DNA from: Chloroflexota bacterium | Lineage (GTDB): Bacteria; Chloroflexota; Limnocylindria; Limnocylindrales; CSP1-4 | Length of the DNA: 10,041 nt | Assembly: GCA_021812735.1 (NCBI GenBank) | Contig: JAKAMV010000285.1 | Coordinates: 1 to 10,041 of the forward strand | Direction of reading: 5' to 3' | Shown: positions 1 through 6,887 of the stretch, one piece after another | Layout of the letters: every line of letters starts with the position of its first letter | Position numbering within the stretch: position 1 is the stretch's first letter | Translations under genes and position numbers: made by a program | The notes under the pieces: generated by a model | What the model was told of the DNA's origin: nothing | The model's database searches: none | Seen by the model: only the letters and a program-made list of their open reading frames with translations

Positions 1-689
1 TCTGCGCCTTCCTCGCCTATGTCGCCGGCCAGGTCAGCGTCGACGAGGTCGGGACGATCCTGCTCGACGGCGCGTTCACCTTCATCCGAGTCGTCGTGGT
101 GGTTGCGGTCTCGGCGGTGATCTGGACCCCGGTCGGTGCCTGGATCGGGATGAGCCCGCGGGCCTCGCGGATCGCCCAGCCGATCGTCCAGATCGGGGCG
201 AGCTTCCCCGCCAACTTCCTGTTCCCGTTCGCCACGATCCTCATGCTGCGCACCGGGTTCCCGATCGAGCTCGGGGCGATTCCCCTGATGGCGCTCGGGT
301 CGCAGTGGTACATCCTGTTCAACTCGATCGCGGGCGGCATGGCCATCCCCAACGACCTCCGCGAGGCGGGCGCCGTCCTCGGCCTGTCCCGCCGCCAGCG
401 CTGGCGCGCGCTCATCCTGCCCGCGATCTTCCCGGCCTGGGTCACGGGCGGCATCGCCGCTGCCGGCGGCGCCTGGAACGCGAGCATCGTCGCCGAGACA
501 GTGTCCTGGGGCAACGACACCCTGCGGGCCCCGGGCCTCGGGTCGGACATCGCGGCGTTCACCGCCGCCGGCGACTTCCCGCTCACCGTCGTGGCGATCG
601 CCGTGATGGTCCTCTTCGTCGTCGGCCTCAACCGCCTCTTCTGGCAGCGCCTGTACACGCTCGCCGAGACCCGCTACCGCCTCGCCTGA
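1..689 (+). CDS. ABC anion transporter permease, C-terminal part (partial)
   Basis: This is the last 228 or so residues of an inner-membrane permease; the reading frame (codons from base 3) is open at the left edge, so the start lies outside the window. It shows alternating hydrophobic helices and a cytoplasmic EAA loop around bases 360-430 (EAGAVLGLSRRQRW...LP), the contact site for the ATPase in importers of the binding-protein-dependent family. The stretch SFPANFLFPF followed by SQWYILFNSIAGG is typical of the duplicated anion permeases (COG4986-like, NitT/TauT relatives), so the full protein probably has two permease domains and this is the second. It stops 23 bases before the ATPase gene, so the two are one operon. 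Substrate cannot be read from the sequence; nitrate, sulfonate, taurine or another anion are possible. Confidence 0.9.
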   Translation, partial: CAFLAYVAGQVSVDEVGTILLDGAFTFIRVVVVVAVSAVIWTPVGAWIGMSPRASRIAQPIVQIGASFPANFLFPFATILMLRTGFPIELGAIPLMALGSQWYILFNSIAGGMAIPNDLREAGAVLGLSRRQRWRALILPAIFPAWVTGGIAAAGGAWNASIVAETVSWGNDTLRAPGLGSDIAAFTAAGDFPLTVVAIAVMVLFVVGLNRLFWQRLYTLAETRYRLA

Positions 690-712
690 CCGCGCTGGAA
701 AGGGATCAACCG

Positions 713-2107
713 ATGCTCCACATGACCGATCGCATCAGCCGCGCCACCGCCGCGACCGGCTCCCGCGCAGCGGGCGGCCGCAAGCCGTCCGTGCTCATGC
801 GCGCCGAGGAGGTGACGAAGTCGTTCCCGCTGCCGGGCGGCGCGTCGCTCGACGTCCTGCGCGACATCGACCTCGAGGTGCGCGAGGGCGAGATCGTCGC
901 GCTGCTGGGCCGCTCTGGGTCCGGCAAGTCGACTCTGCTCAGGATCCTCGCCGGGCTCATCCCGCCGACCGACGGGCGGGTCCTGTACCGGAATCGGCCG
1001 CTCCGCGGCGTGAACCCGGGCGCGTCGCTCGTCTTCCAGTCGTTCGCCCTGCTGCCATGGCTCGACGTGCAGGCCAACGTCGAGCTCGGCCTCGAGGCGA
1101 TCGGCCTCGGGCCCGAGGAGCGCGCCGCCAAGGCGATCCGCGTCCTCGACCTCGTCGGCCTCGACGGCTACGAGCAGGCGTACCCCAAGGAGCTGTCGGG
1201 AGGGATGCGCCAGCGGGTGGGCGTCGCGCGGGCGATCGCGGTCGAGCCGGACGTGCTGCTGATGGACGAGCCGTTCAGCGCCCTCGACGTGCTGACCGCG
1301 GAGAACCTCCGGGGCGAGATCCTCGACCTGTGGGCCGAGGGCAAGATCCCCACGCGGGCGATCGTCGTGGTGACCCACAACATCGAGGAGGCCGTGCTGC
1401 TCGCCGACCGGATCGTGATCCTCGGCACCAACCCGGGGATCATCCGGGCAGAGCTCCCTGTGCCGCTGTCCCGGCCCCGCGATCGGGAGGCGACCGAGTT
1501 CCAGGCCCTGACCGACACCGTCTACGCGATGATGACCAACCCGACGGTCATGCTCGAGGACGTCGTGAAGGGCTACACGCCCGAGCCCGAGCTGGCGGCC
1601 GCCGCGCCGCCCGCCCTGCCGCGCCTGCCGAACGTGCGCCCGGGCGCGATGATCGGGCTCGTCGAGCTCATCGACGACCACGGATGGCAGGTCGACCTCT
1701 ACCGCCTGGCGGACGAGCTGAGCATCGAGCTCGACGAGCTGCTCGAGCCGCTCGACGCGCTGGTCATGCTGGGCTTCGCCCGGGTCGAGGAGGGCGACGC
1801 CGTGCTCACCGGCGCTGGCGTGTCGCTCGCGCGGGCCGACGTCCAGGGTCGCAAGGTCCTGTTCCGGGCGGCCGCGGCTGATCACGTCGCCATCGTCGAG
1901 CGCATCTCGGCAGCGCTGCGGGCGAAGGCCGACGGCCGGATGCCGGCGGCGTTCTTCCTCGACCAGCTCGGCCGCCACTTCACGCCGCCCGAGGCCGAGA
2001 TGCAGCTTGCGACCGCGGCCAACTGGGGCGCCTTCGGGGAGCTGTTCGAGTACGACCCGGACCGTGAGGAGTTCGTACGCGCTGACGCGGCGACTACGGC
2101 CCTCTAG
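713..2107 (+). CDS. ABC transporter ATPase with C-terminal AAA-associated domain (NitT/TauT type)
   Basis: A 464-residue protein that powers the permease encoded just upstream. The ATPase core occupies about residues 30-260: Walker A GRSGSGKST at 66-74, Q-loop Gln109, signature LSGGMRQRV at 161-169, Walker B VLLMDEP at 181-187 and switch His222 in VVTHN. After a Pro/Ala-rich linker (about 290-310) comes a helical C-terminal domain (about 310-455) matching the AAA-associated C-terminal domain found on ATPases that partner with duplicated anion permeases; its role is probably regulatory. Start: ATG at 713 has GGAAAGGG (697-704) eight bases upstream; an in-frame ATG at 722 is an alternative. The frame is open further upstream, but that part is a shadow of the permease gene. 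Substrate is unknown; no binding protein is in the window. Confidence 0.93.
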   Translation: MLHMTDRISRATAATGSRAAGGRKPSVLMRAEEVTKSFPLPGGASLDVLRDIDLEVREGEIVALLGRSGSGKSTLLRILAGLIPPTDGRVLYRNRPLRGVNPGASLVFQSFALLPWLDVQANVELGLEAIGLGPEERAAKAIRVLDLVGLDGYEQAYPKELSGGMRQRVGVARAIAVEPDVLLMDEPFSALDVLTAENLRGEILDLWAEGKIPTRAIVVVTHNIEEAVLLADRIVILGTNPGIIRAELPVPLSRPRDREATEFQALTDTVYAMMTNPTVMLEDVVKGYTPEPELAAAAPPALPRLPNVRPGAMIGLVELIDDHGWQVDLYRLADELSIELDELLEPLDALVMLGFARVEEGDAVLTGAGVSLARADVQGRKVLFRAAAADHVAIVERISAALRAKADGRMPAAFFLDQLGRHFTPPEAEMQLATAANWGAFGELFEYDPDREEFVRADAATTAL

Positions 2108-2304
2108 CGCCCGGCGTGTGGAGGTCAGGTCACAGCGCCGCGTCCGCGACCCAGACTTCCCCCCATACAGTGGTGCGCCACACTTGACGCGATCTACACG
2201 CGGCCACCGATCTCGCCCCGGACCCGGCCGATCCGGAGCCGGTCCTGCGGCTCAGACCGCCCGCTCCTCAGCCTCGCGGACAGCTCCGGCATCCGAGTGC
2301 CCGG

Positions 2305-2574
2305 TTACGGTGTGGTCGGAACCTCGACGGCGTCTCGGCCGAGCTCGGAGGTAGCCTTGACGCCCGTCGGCGCGGCACCCTCGCCCGTGTAGCGCACGGC
2401 GTCGGATGCCGCCCCCGTGGCGACGATCGCGCCGCCCACGTCCCAAGCGCCGACTGGGCCCGCGAGCTCGACGGTCACGACGTCGCGACCCGAGGTCGTG
2501 ACCGCGCCGCCGACGTGGATCTCGCCGAGCCTGCCGCCGGGCTCGACGCTGAGGGCGATCACCTTAAGGGTCAT
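2305..2574 (-). CDS. Hypothetical protein, likely C-terminal piece of a frameshifted gene
   Basis: An 89-residue reading frame with nearly all codons ending in G or C, so it is or recently was coding. The family is not recognised. The translation is Gly/Val-rich and beta-like (GGAVTTSGRDVVTVELAG), with no membrane segment or signal peptide. The only start (MTLKVIAL) falls in the second copy of an 11-bp tandem repeat. Deleting one copy would fuse this frame to the upstream minus-strand frame that ends ...SLVKGVQMTLK-stop at 2571, so I read it as the tail of a larger gene cut by the duplication. The junction leaves an ATGA overlap of stop and start, so translation by re-initiation is conceivable. 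No clear Shine-Dalgarno precedes it. Confidence 0.5.
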   Translation of the reverse strand: MTLKVIALSVEPGGRLGEIHVGGAVTTSGRDVVTVELAGPVGAWDVGGAIVATGAASDAVRYTGEGAAPTGVKATSELGRDAVEVPTTP

Positions 2575-2585
2575 TTAAGGGTCAT
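2564..2585. repeat. Perfect 11-bp tandem duplication (two copies)
   Basis: The unit TTAAGGGTCAT occurs twice with no spacer, at 2564-2574 and 2575-2585. On the minus strand each copy starts ATGACCCTTAA. Because 11 is not a multiple of three, the second copy shifts the frame and creates the TGA at 2571-2573 that ends the upstream frame. Confidence 0.95.
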
Positions 2586-2742
2586 CTGCACGCCCTTGAC
2601 GAGGCTCAAAAACCCTGGCCGCCGTGGGTGGACAGGTCGTTCAGGATCGTGAGGCTGGGCAGCGGCCTGGAGACCTGCACGCCGATCGAGCCTCTCCGTG
2701 CGTCTCGATGGACTCGAAGACGGCTTCCTGAAGCGACCCATC
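2575..2742 (-). pseudogene. Degraded 5' part of the minus-strand hypothetical gene
   Basis: G/C-ending codon pattern on the minus strand moves through three frames here. Reading 5' to 3', one frame gives DGSLQEAVFESIETHGE (from about 2742, just after an in-frame TAG at 2743-2745). A second gives GSIGVQVSRPLPSLTILNDL and then STHGGQGF, stopping at 2606-2608. A third gives LSLVKGVQMTLK, stopping at 2571. The second-to-third step lies at a T5 run (A5 on the plus strand, about 2610-2614); one extra T would restore the frame. The third-to-last step is the 11-bp duplication. Some weaker coding signal continues upstream to about 2840 (ADQDTLRDIPGRS). The family is not recognised. Either a decayed gene or local indel errors would give this picture; the duplication favours decay. 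Confidence 0.5.
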
Positions 2743-2843
2743 CTACAGGTTGAAGCCACGGGCGCCCTTGCCATAACGACCGATGCCTCGCCCAGAGCCC
2801 CGGCGCTTCGACCCGGGATGTCGCGGAGCGTGTCTTGGTCGGC

Positions 2844-3499
2844 ATGGAGCGCGCGCCGGCGCCCGCTATCCCGGTGCCGGCGATCCAACCGGAGCTCGCA
2901 GAGACGCTCCGGCAGGTTGCGCTCGGGCGGCCCGACGGCAGGCCGTCCTGGCGAGACCAGATCGAGGCCCACGGCGCCGTCGCGCTCGCCCCGATGCTCG
3001 CGTGGCTCGAGCAGGAGGGCCACGACGAGCTGGCCGCGGCTGTGCTACGCAACCCTCGCCGGCCGGGGCCACGCCCGGCAGGTCCTCGACGGGCTCGACG
3101 GCATCGAGGCGCGCGGGCGTGCGCCGAGCCCGAAGCGGATCGCGCTGCTGCGCACGTACGCGACTGCCCAGGCGAACCGGGACCACTCGGCCGCCCAAGG
3201 TGCGGATCTGGCGCGCCAAGATCGAGGCGGACCGGCGCCGGCTGGGCCTGCCGCCCATGACCGCCGCGGAGGTCGCCCACCTCGTCGAGCTCGGCGTCGG
3301 CAGCGAGCAGAACCCGCACCTGTACCACAACCATTGCTGGTCGTGCACCCTGCCGGCCGTCGAGGGCGTCCAGCGGCGGTGCCGCTGCAACTGGCTCGAG
3401 TGCCTCTGCGGCGCGTGCGTGTCTCCGCGACACGGCTACTCCCCGATCGGCGCCGCGCGGTTTCCCGACGCCTTCGCCGACCGGGGGCGCTCGCGGTGA
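2844..3499 (+). pseudogene. Frameshifted gene for a cysteine-cluster protein of unknown family
   Basis: Three consecutive segments in three frames, each with strong G/C-third-position bias, make one plausible protein. The first runs from ATG 2844 to about 3045 (MERAPAPAIPVPAIQPELAE..., APMLAWLEQEGHDELAAA). The second covers about 3040-3198 (CYATLAGRGHARQVLDGLDG...). The third covers about 3199-3499 (KVRIWRAKIEADRRRLGLPP...). The third segment holds a histidine and cysteine cluster, HNHCWSC followed by CRCNWLECLCGAC: seven Cys with spacing C-x2-C-x11-C-x-C-x4-C-x-C-x2-C (codons starting 3335-3416), as in a zinc-binding fold. I do not recognise the family. The TGA at 3497-3499 overlaps the GTG start of the next gene, an old operon junction. 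The start is weakly supported; GGAG lies 15 bases upstream. Confidence 0.5.
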
Positions 3500-4003
3500 C
3501 GGCTGCGATGGTCGACGCCTACCATGCCATGCTCACACGCCTCCATCGGCGGGCGCGCTGGGGAGATCGGGGCGCGCCCGGTCGTGACCCACTAGCCGCA
3601 TGTGGGCCGGTCGTTCAGCGGCCTCGCCATCGTGGGGCAGGCTGTATACGGGTGGCCCGACGAGTGGCCGGCGTCGAAGTTTCAGCCGGCAGCGAACCGG
3701 GCGGACGTCATCGCGACCACGATGGCCCGCAACGCCGACCGCCCGGAGCCGCTCGACTGGATCGAGTCGAGCCCGAAGCGGACCAGCCAGTTCTGGAGCC
3801 CGGACTCTCGCAGACCTGCTCGCGCCGGGCGACGCCCCTCGCACGCCCGCATCGCCTGGGTCAACCTCTACCCCAATGCGCCCGAGGACCCGCCCGGCGA
3901 CCCCGGCGGCGCGCTGCGCGAGGCGCAGGACCCCACGTCGCCGGCCTGCTCCGGGCGGAAGTAGCGCCGACCTGTTGCCGTCATCGCCATCAGGCCCTCC
4001 TGA
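3496..4003 (+). pseudogene. Degraded uracil-DNA-glycosylase-superfamily-like gene
   Basis: The readable protein can be stitched from several frames. GTG 3496 gives VTAAMVDAYHAMLTRLHRRA. After a shift near 3563 comes EIGARPVVTH, then an in-frame TAG, then PHVGRSFSGLAIVGQAVYGW through DWIESSPKRTSQFW (to about 3795). Then RTLADLLAPGDAP follows in another frame, then ARIAWVNLYPNAPEDPPGD and GGALREAQ (to about 3928), then PHVAGLLRAEVA and finally VAVIAIRPS with TGA at 4001-4003. Each piece has high G/C-third-position use. The order IVGQAVxGW ... WxNLYxxAPxxxxGxPGGxLxxxQ ... LLRAEV resembles uncharacterised proteins that I remember as members of the uracil-DNA glycosylase fold; this is from memory and tentative. 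At least four frameshifts and one stop make it non-functional as read. Confidence 0.5.
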
Positions 4004-4007
4004 CCGG

Positions 4008-4220
4008 CTAGACCCCGCCTAGGATCTCCGGCGCCGCGTCGGGATCGCGCGTCCCCGGGCCCGGCGCGTCCTCGAGCCGGTCCTCCTTCCGCCAGGCCGG
4101 TTCGCCAGTCTCCTGATGGCGCTCGCGACCCGCTTCGCGTCGCTGGTGGCGCGAGGGCCGCTCGGCCGGAGACACCGGCGCGCCCGGCAGCATTTGCCTG
4201 ACCCGGGACGGCAGGGACAT
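4008..4220 (-). CDS. Small charged hypothetical protein (70 aa)
   Basis: A 70-residue protein rich in Arg, Glu, Pro and His, with no membrane segment, signal peptide or cysteine. The middle (about 22-50) is strongly hydrophilic (RPSRHQRREAGRERHQETGE), so it is probably disordered. The family is not recognised. Support for it being real: a strong Shine-Dalgarno GGAGGAGA (minus strand, 4226-4233) five bases before the ATG, and mostly G/C-ending codons. It is the last gene of the minus-strand block, 199 bases after the P450 stop, and runs convergently into the degraded plus-strand gene (stop at 4003). It could be co-transcribed with the P450 or have its own promoter in the gap; I see no clear promoter. 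Confidence 0.55.
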   Translation of the reverse strand: MSLPSRVRQMLPGAPVSPAERPSRHQRREAGRERHQETGEPAWRKEDRLEDAPGPGTRDPDAAPEILGGV

Positions 4221-4419
4221 CAGCGTCTCCTCCGCGATGGTCGAATGGCGTGGCTGGCTCCTAGTTGTTCGTAGATCGGCGTGAAGCTTACGGGGTGGAG
4301 AGGAGCGAGGGCCGCAAGTCGCGCGGCTCTACAGGCCGGACGGATCGCTCCCCCGCCTGGTGATCGCGGCGTCCCACCGGGGTGCGCGCGGCGACGCCAT
4401 GTCCAGCACGGTCGGCCCA
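4221..4419. other. Intergenic gap between P450 and small orphan gene
   Basis: Besides the Shine-Dalgarno of the orphan gene at its left end, I see no convincing ORF, terminator hairpin with a T tract, or RNA gene. The short reading frames on both strands lack ribosome sites and third-position bias. Confidence 0.5.
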
Positions 4420-5625
4420 TCATTCGATCGCGGCGGCCCGATCGGCCATCGTGTGTGTTGGGCGACGGCCGTCAGCCGGTGTCGTGAGAGCGATTGAGAG
4501 ACTCCGGAGGCCGTTGCCGGGATACACCTCCCGCGGCACGGCCTCGGCCGAGGTCAGCTCGATCCGCCTGGTGGCGCGCAGGAGCTCCTCGAGCGCAACT
4601 CGGAGGTTCAGCATCGCCAACGGTTCGCCGAGGCACCGATGGATGCCGACTCCGAAGACGAGGTTGTCCTCGACCTCGCGGTCCAAACGCAGACGGTCGG
4701 GATCCGGAGCGACCCCGGGGTCGCGGTTCGCGGCGATCCACATCAGCGAGACCGGCTGGCCGGAGCCGATGGTCCTCCCGGCGACCTCCACCTCGCGGGT
4801 TGCCGTTCGGTTGTTCGCTACCAGCGGGCCATCGGCTCGAAGGATCTCCCGGATCGCCCGGTCGATGAGGGCGGGCTCGCGGCGCAGGCGCTCCTGCAGG
4901 TCGAGGTCAGAGGCCAGATGGAGGACTGCGATCCCGACGGCCGAGGCCACCGTTCCATGGCCGGCCGTCCAAGTGCGCAGGAGGCTGACAATGTCCTCGT
5001 TGCCCAGCGGTTCGCCTCCGACCACGGTCCCGAGCAGCTCGCCCATCAGGTCATCGAGTTGGCCGACACCGGCACGGCGCGCGTCGAGGATCTCGGTGAC
5101 GTAGGCGGAGAACTCGCGGGCCAGAACCGCCCCCGCCTCGCGGTCCTGCCGGAACGCCACCTCCTGGTTGCCGTGGGTCCAGCCGCGCACGCGGTTCCAG
5201 TCGGCGATCGGCCAGCCTGCGAACGCACACAACGCCTGGTGCGGGAACGGCCCGGCGAACTCGCCGATGATCTCTGCCTCGCCACGCGCAAGAAGCGGAC
5301 CCAGAAGGGCGGTCGCGATCTGCCGGCTGCGCGGCTCGAAGGCGGCCATCCGCTCGGAGGTGAAGAGCGGCTCGAGGGGCTGGCGATAGGCGGCGTGCTC
5401 GGGCGGGTCCATGCCGTTCGGGATGGCGCGCCGCTTCGTCGCGCTGCTGAAGGTCCCCGTGTCGCGCGCCGCCGCGAGCACGTCACGGTGGGCGAAGAGG
5501 GACCAGCCGAGGAAGTCGCTGTGGGCCACGGGACACCTTGAACGCACCTCGTCGTAGGCCCGCTGCTGGTCGCCCAGGATGGAGGCGTCGCGAGGGTCCC
5601 AGTCGGGTTCGGTCCGCTCGGCCAT
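4420..5625 (-). CDS. Cytochrome P450
   Basis: A 401-residue soluble bacterial P450, a haem-thiolate monooxygenase that inserts one oxygen atom from O2 into a substrate using electrons from a redox partner. It has full length for the family. Visible motifs: the helix C region MDPPEHAAYRQPLEP (72-86), I-helix TAGHGTVAS (220-228), K-helix EILR (260-263) and the haem loop FGVGIHRCLGEPLA (324-337) with proximal Cys331. The usual acid just before the I-helix Thr is Gly224, so the acid-alcohol pair is altered. The ATG is preceded by GGAGC (5631-5635 on the plus strand as GCTCC), with a 14-bp palindrome just upstream. It follows the cupin gene by 65 bases on the same strand. No ferredoxin or reductase gene is nearby, so its partner must be encoded elsewhere. 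Substrate cannot be predicted. Confidence 0.95.
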   Translation of the reverse strand: MAERTEPDWDPRDASILGDQQRAYDEVRSRCPVAHSDFLGWSLFAHRDVLAAARDTGTFSSATKRRAIPNGMDPPEHAAYRQPLEPLFTSERMAAFEPRSRQIATALLGPLLARGEAEIIGEFAGPFPHQALCAFAGWPIADWNRVRGWTHGNQEVAFRQDREAGAVLAREFSAYVTEILDARRAGVGQLDDLMGELLGTVVGGEPLGNEDIVSLLRTWTAGHGTVASAVGIAVLHLASDLDLQERLRREPALIDRAIREILRADGPLVANNRTATREVEVAGRTIGSGQPVSLMWIAANRDPGVAPDPDRLRLDREVEDNLVFGVGIHRCLGEPLAMLNLRVALEELLRATRRIELTSAEAVPREVYPGNGLRSLSIALTTPADGRRPTHTMADRAAAIE

Positions 5626-5635
5626 GTGTCGCTCC

Positions 5636-5649
5636 TTCGCGATCGCGAA
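5636..5649. promoter_or_regulatory. 14-bp perfect palindrome before the P450 start
   Basis: TTCGCGATCGCGAA is its own reverse complement and touches the Shine-Dalgarno of the P450 gene, in the 65-base gap after the cupin gene. It could be an operator or a short mRNA hairpin; its GCGATCGC core may also be chance in GC-rich DNA. Confidence 0.3.
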
Positions 5650-5690
5650 TCATCTCGTCGTCTCTGCACCGACAGTGCAGCTCGGTCGCC

Positions 5691-6083
5691 CTACGAGGTC
5701 GCCTCCATGTGCACCGTCAGCAGCACCTGGCTTGGCACGATCGCGCGGAGGTCATGGGTGACGCCGGGGGAGAGCACGAGCACTGTCCCGGTGCTCAGTT
5801 CGCGTTCGCCCTCCTCCGTCTTCACCTGGACATGGCCTTCCAGGGCGTGGATCGTGACCAACCCGTCGGCGACGTGGTCCACGAGCCGGCCGTCCGCCTC
5901 GAAGTCGAACAGGACGAGCGCCACCGGCCCGTGATGGGCGATCGTGATCTGGCGGTGGCCGTTCGTGGCAGGGCGCGGCTCCGCCCGCAGCTCCTCCGCG
6001 ATCTCGGCGAGGTTGTAGGCGTGCTCGCGACCGGCGAATCGCTCGACGGGTGCGCGGCGCAGGCGCGCCTCATCCTGTTCCAT
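5691..6083 (-). CDS. Small single-domain cupin protein
   Basis: A 130-residue protein. A helical N-terminus (1-38) precedes one cupin barrel (about 45-128). Cupin motif 1 is seen as GRLVDHVADGLVTIHALEGH (65-84) and motif 2 as GTVLVLSPGVTHDLRAI (99-115). Of the usual metal ligands, only His70 and His110 are in place; the second His of the HxH pair and the motif-1 Glu are not obvious, so metal binding may be weak or absent. Many such small cupins of unknown role sit beside oxidoreductases and may bind a small molecule. The start is well supported: GAGGAGG (6091-6097) seven bases before the ATG. The gene lies between the AhpD-like gene (117 or so bases upstream) and the P450 (65 bases downstream), all on the minus strand, so probably co-transcribed. 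Confidence 0.88.
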   Translation of the reverse strand: MEQDEARLRRAPVERFAGREHAYNLAEIAEELRAEPRPATNGHRQITIAHHGPVALVLFDFEADGRLVDHVADGLVTIHALEGHVQVKTEEGERELSTGTVLVLSPGVTHDLRAIVPSQVLLTVHMEATS

Positions 6084-6200
6084 TGCTGTGCCTCCTCATA
6101 GCCCGTGGCTCGTCCTCGTTCAGGGCGTCCAGTTCCGGGCCTGCCTTGGATCGGCCTTCTGGGCCGGGATCTCCCGGCCTGGCCTCGTCTCCGTCGCGGC

Positions 6201-6674
6201 CTATGGAATAGGCACCGGCACCGGATGGCGGCCGGAAACGTACGAGCCGACGGGGCGCCGGAAGCCGACCGCCAGACGGTTCCAGCCGTTGATCGCCACG
6301 ATCGCGAGGGTGAGCGCGACCTGCTCGGCCGGGTCGAACGCACGCGCCAACGCCGCATAGACCTCGTCGGGCGCGCCGGTCTCATGCAGTAGCGTGAGGG
6401 CCTCGGTCCAGGCGAGGGCGGCCCGCTCCCGGGGCGTGAAGAACGGCGCCTCGCGCCAGACGATGACGAGGTGGAGACGCTGCTCATCCTCGCCGATCGC
6501 CCGGGCGTCCTTGGTGTGCATGTCAAGGCAGTACGCGCAGCCGTTGATCTGGGAGGCGCGCTGCCGCACGAGCTCGAGCAGCTTCGGTTCGAGGGTGCTC
6601 GACTCGACGACCTCCTCGAGTCCGCTCATGGCCCGACTCGCCTCGGGCAGCACGGTCCTGTGGTCCAGTCGCAT
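6201..6674 (-). CDS. AhpD-like / carboxymuconolactone decarboxylase family protein
   Basis: A 157-residue all-helical protein of the carboxymuconolactone decarboxylase/AhpD superfamily. The redox motif NGCAYCLDMH carries a CxxC pair and a following His (Cys46, Cys49, His53 from this start), as in alkylhydroperoxidases that reduce peroxides through a thiol/disulfide cycle. The next helix WTEALTLL and the conserved INGWNRLAVGFR region complete the fold. I chose the ATG at 6674 because family members begin MRLDxRTVxPE and GAGGG lies just upstream. The frame stays open to an ATG at 6767, giving 188 residues with a low-complexity Gly/Asp/Pro extension and a weak ribosome site. It is second in the minus-strand block. 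A protective role against peroxide made by the P450 is inference; the true substrate is unknown. Confidence 0.9.
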   Translation of the reverse strand: MRLDHRTVLPEASRAMSGLEEVVESSTLEPKLLELVRQRASQINGCAYCLDMHTKDARAIGEDEQRLHLVIVWREAPFFTPRERAALAWTEALTLLHETGAPDEVYAALARAFDPAEQVALTLAIVAINGWNRLAVGFRRPVGSYVSGRHPVPVPIP

Positions 6675-6797
6675 CGTTCCCTCTGGCGCATCGCCTTCGT
6701 CGGGCCGGTCACCGCCCGGGGCCACCGGCCCGCCTGAGTCGCCTGTCGTGTTCGGGATCGCATTCATGAGTGCGACGGTGGACCTCGGTCGGGGGTA

Positions 6798-6819
6798 TGT
6801 CTGTCCGCTGGCAGACAGA
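6798..6819. promoter_or_regulatory. Dyad-symmetric element upstream of the AhpD-like gene
   Basis: TGTCTG (6798-6803) and CAGACA (6812-6817) form a perfect inverted repeat with an 8-base spacer; the overlapping pair TCTGTC/GACAGA gives a second register. It lies in the 120-base gap after the Crp/Fnr-like gene, upstream of the AhpD-like gene. There is no T tract, so an operator is more likely than a terminator. It does not match classic Crp (TGTGA-N6-TCACA) or Fnr (TTGAT-N4-ATCAA) sites. Confidence 0.35.
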
Positions 6820-6887
6820 GGCGGGGGGACTGCGGCCGGATTCGGCAGCCGCGTCCGCGATCGAGCTCACCCGACTGTCAGCAGCGC

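Noticed and set aside
674..1978. A 434-codon open frame on the minus strand opposite the ABC ATPase.
   Set aside because: It is the antisense shadow of a GC-rich gene; the plus-strand frame has all the ATPase motifs.
2606..3433. A 275-codon minus-strand open frame across the degraded island.
   Set aside because: Only its last 27 codons show coding bias; the rest is antisense to the plus-strand cysteine-cluster gene.
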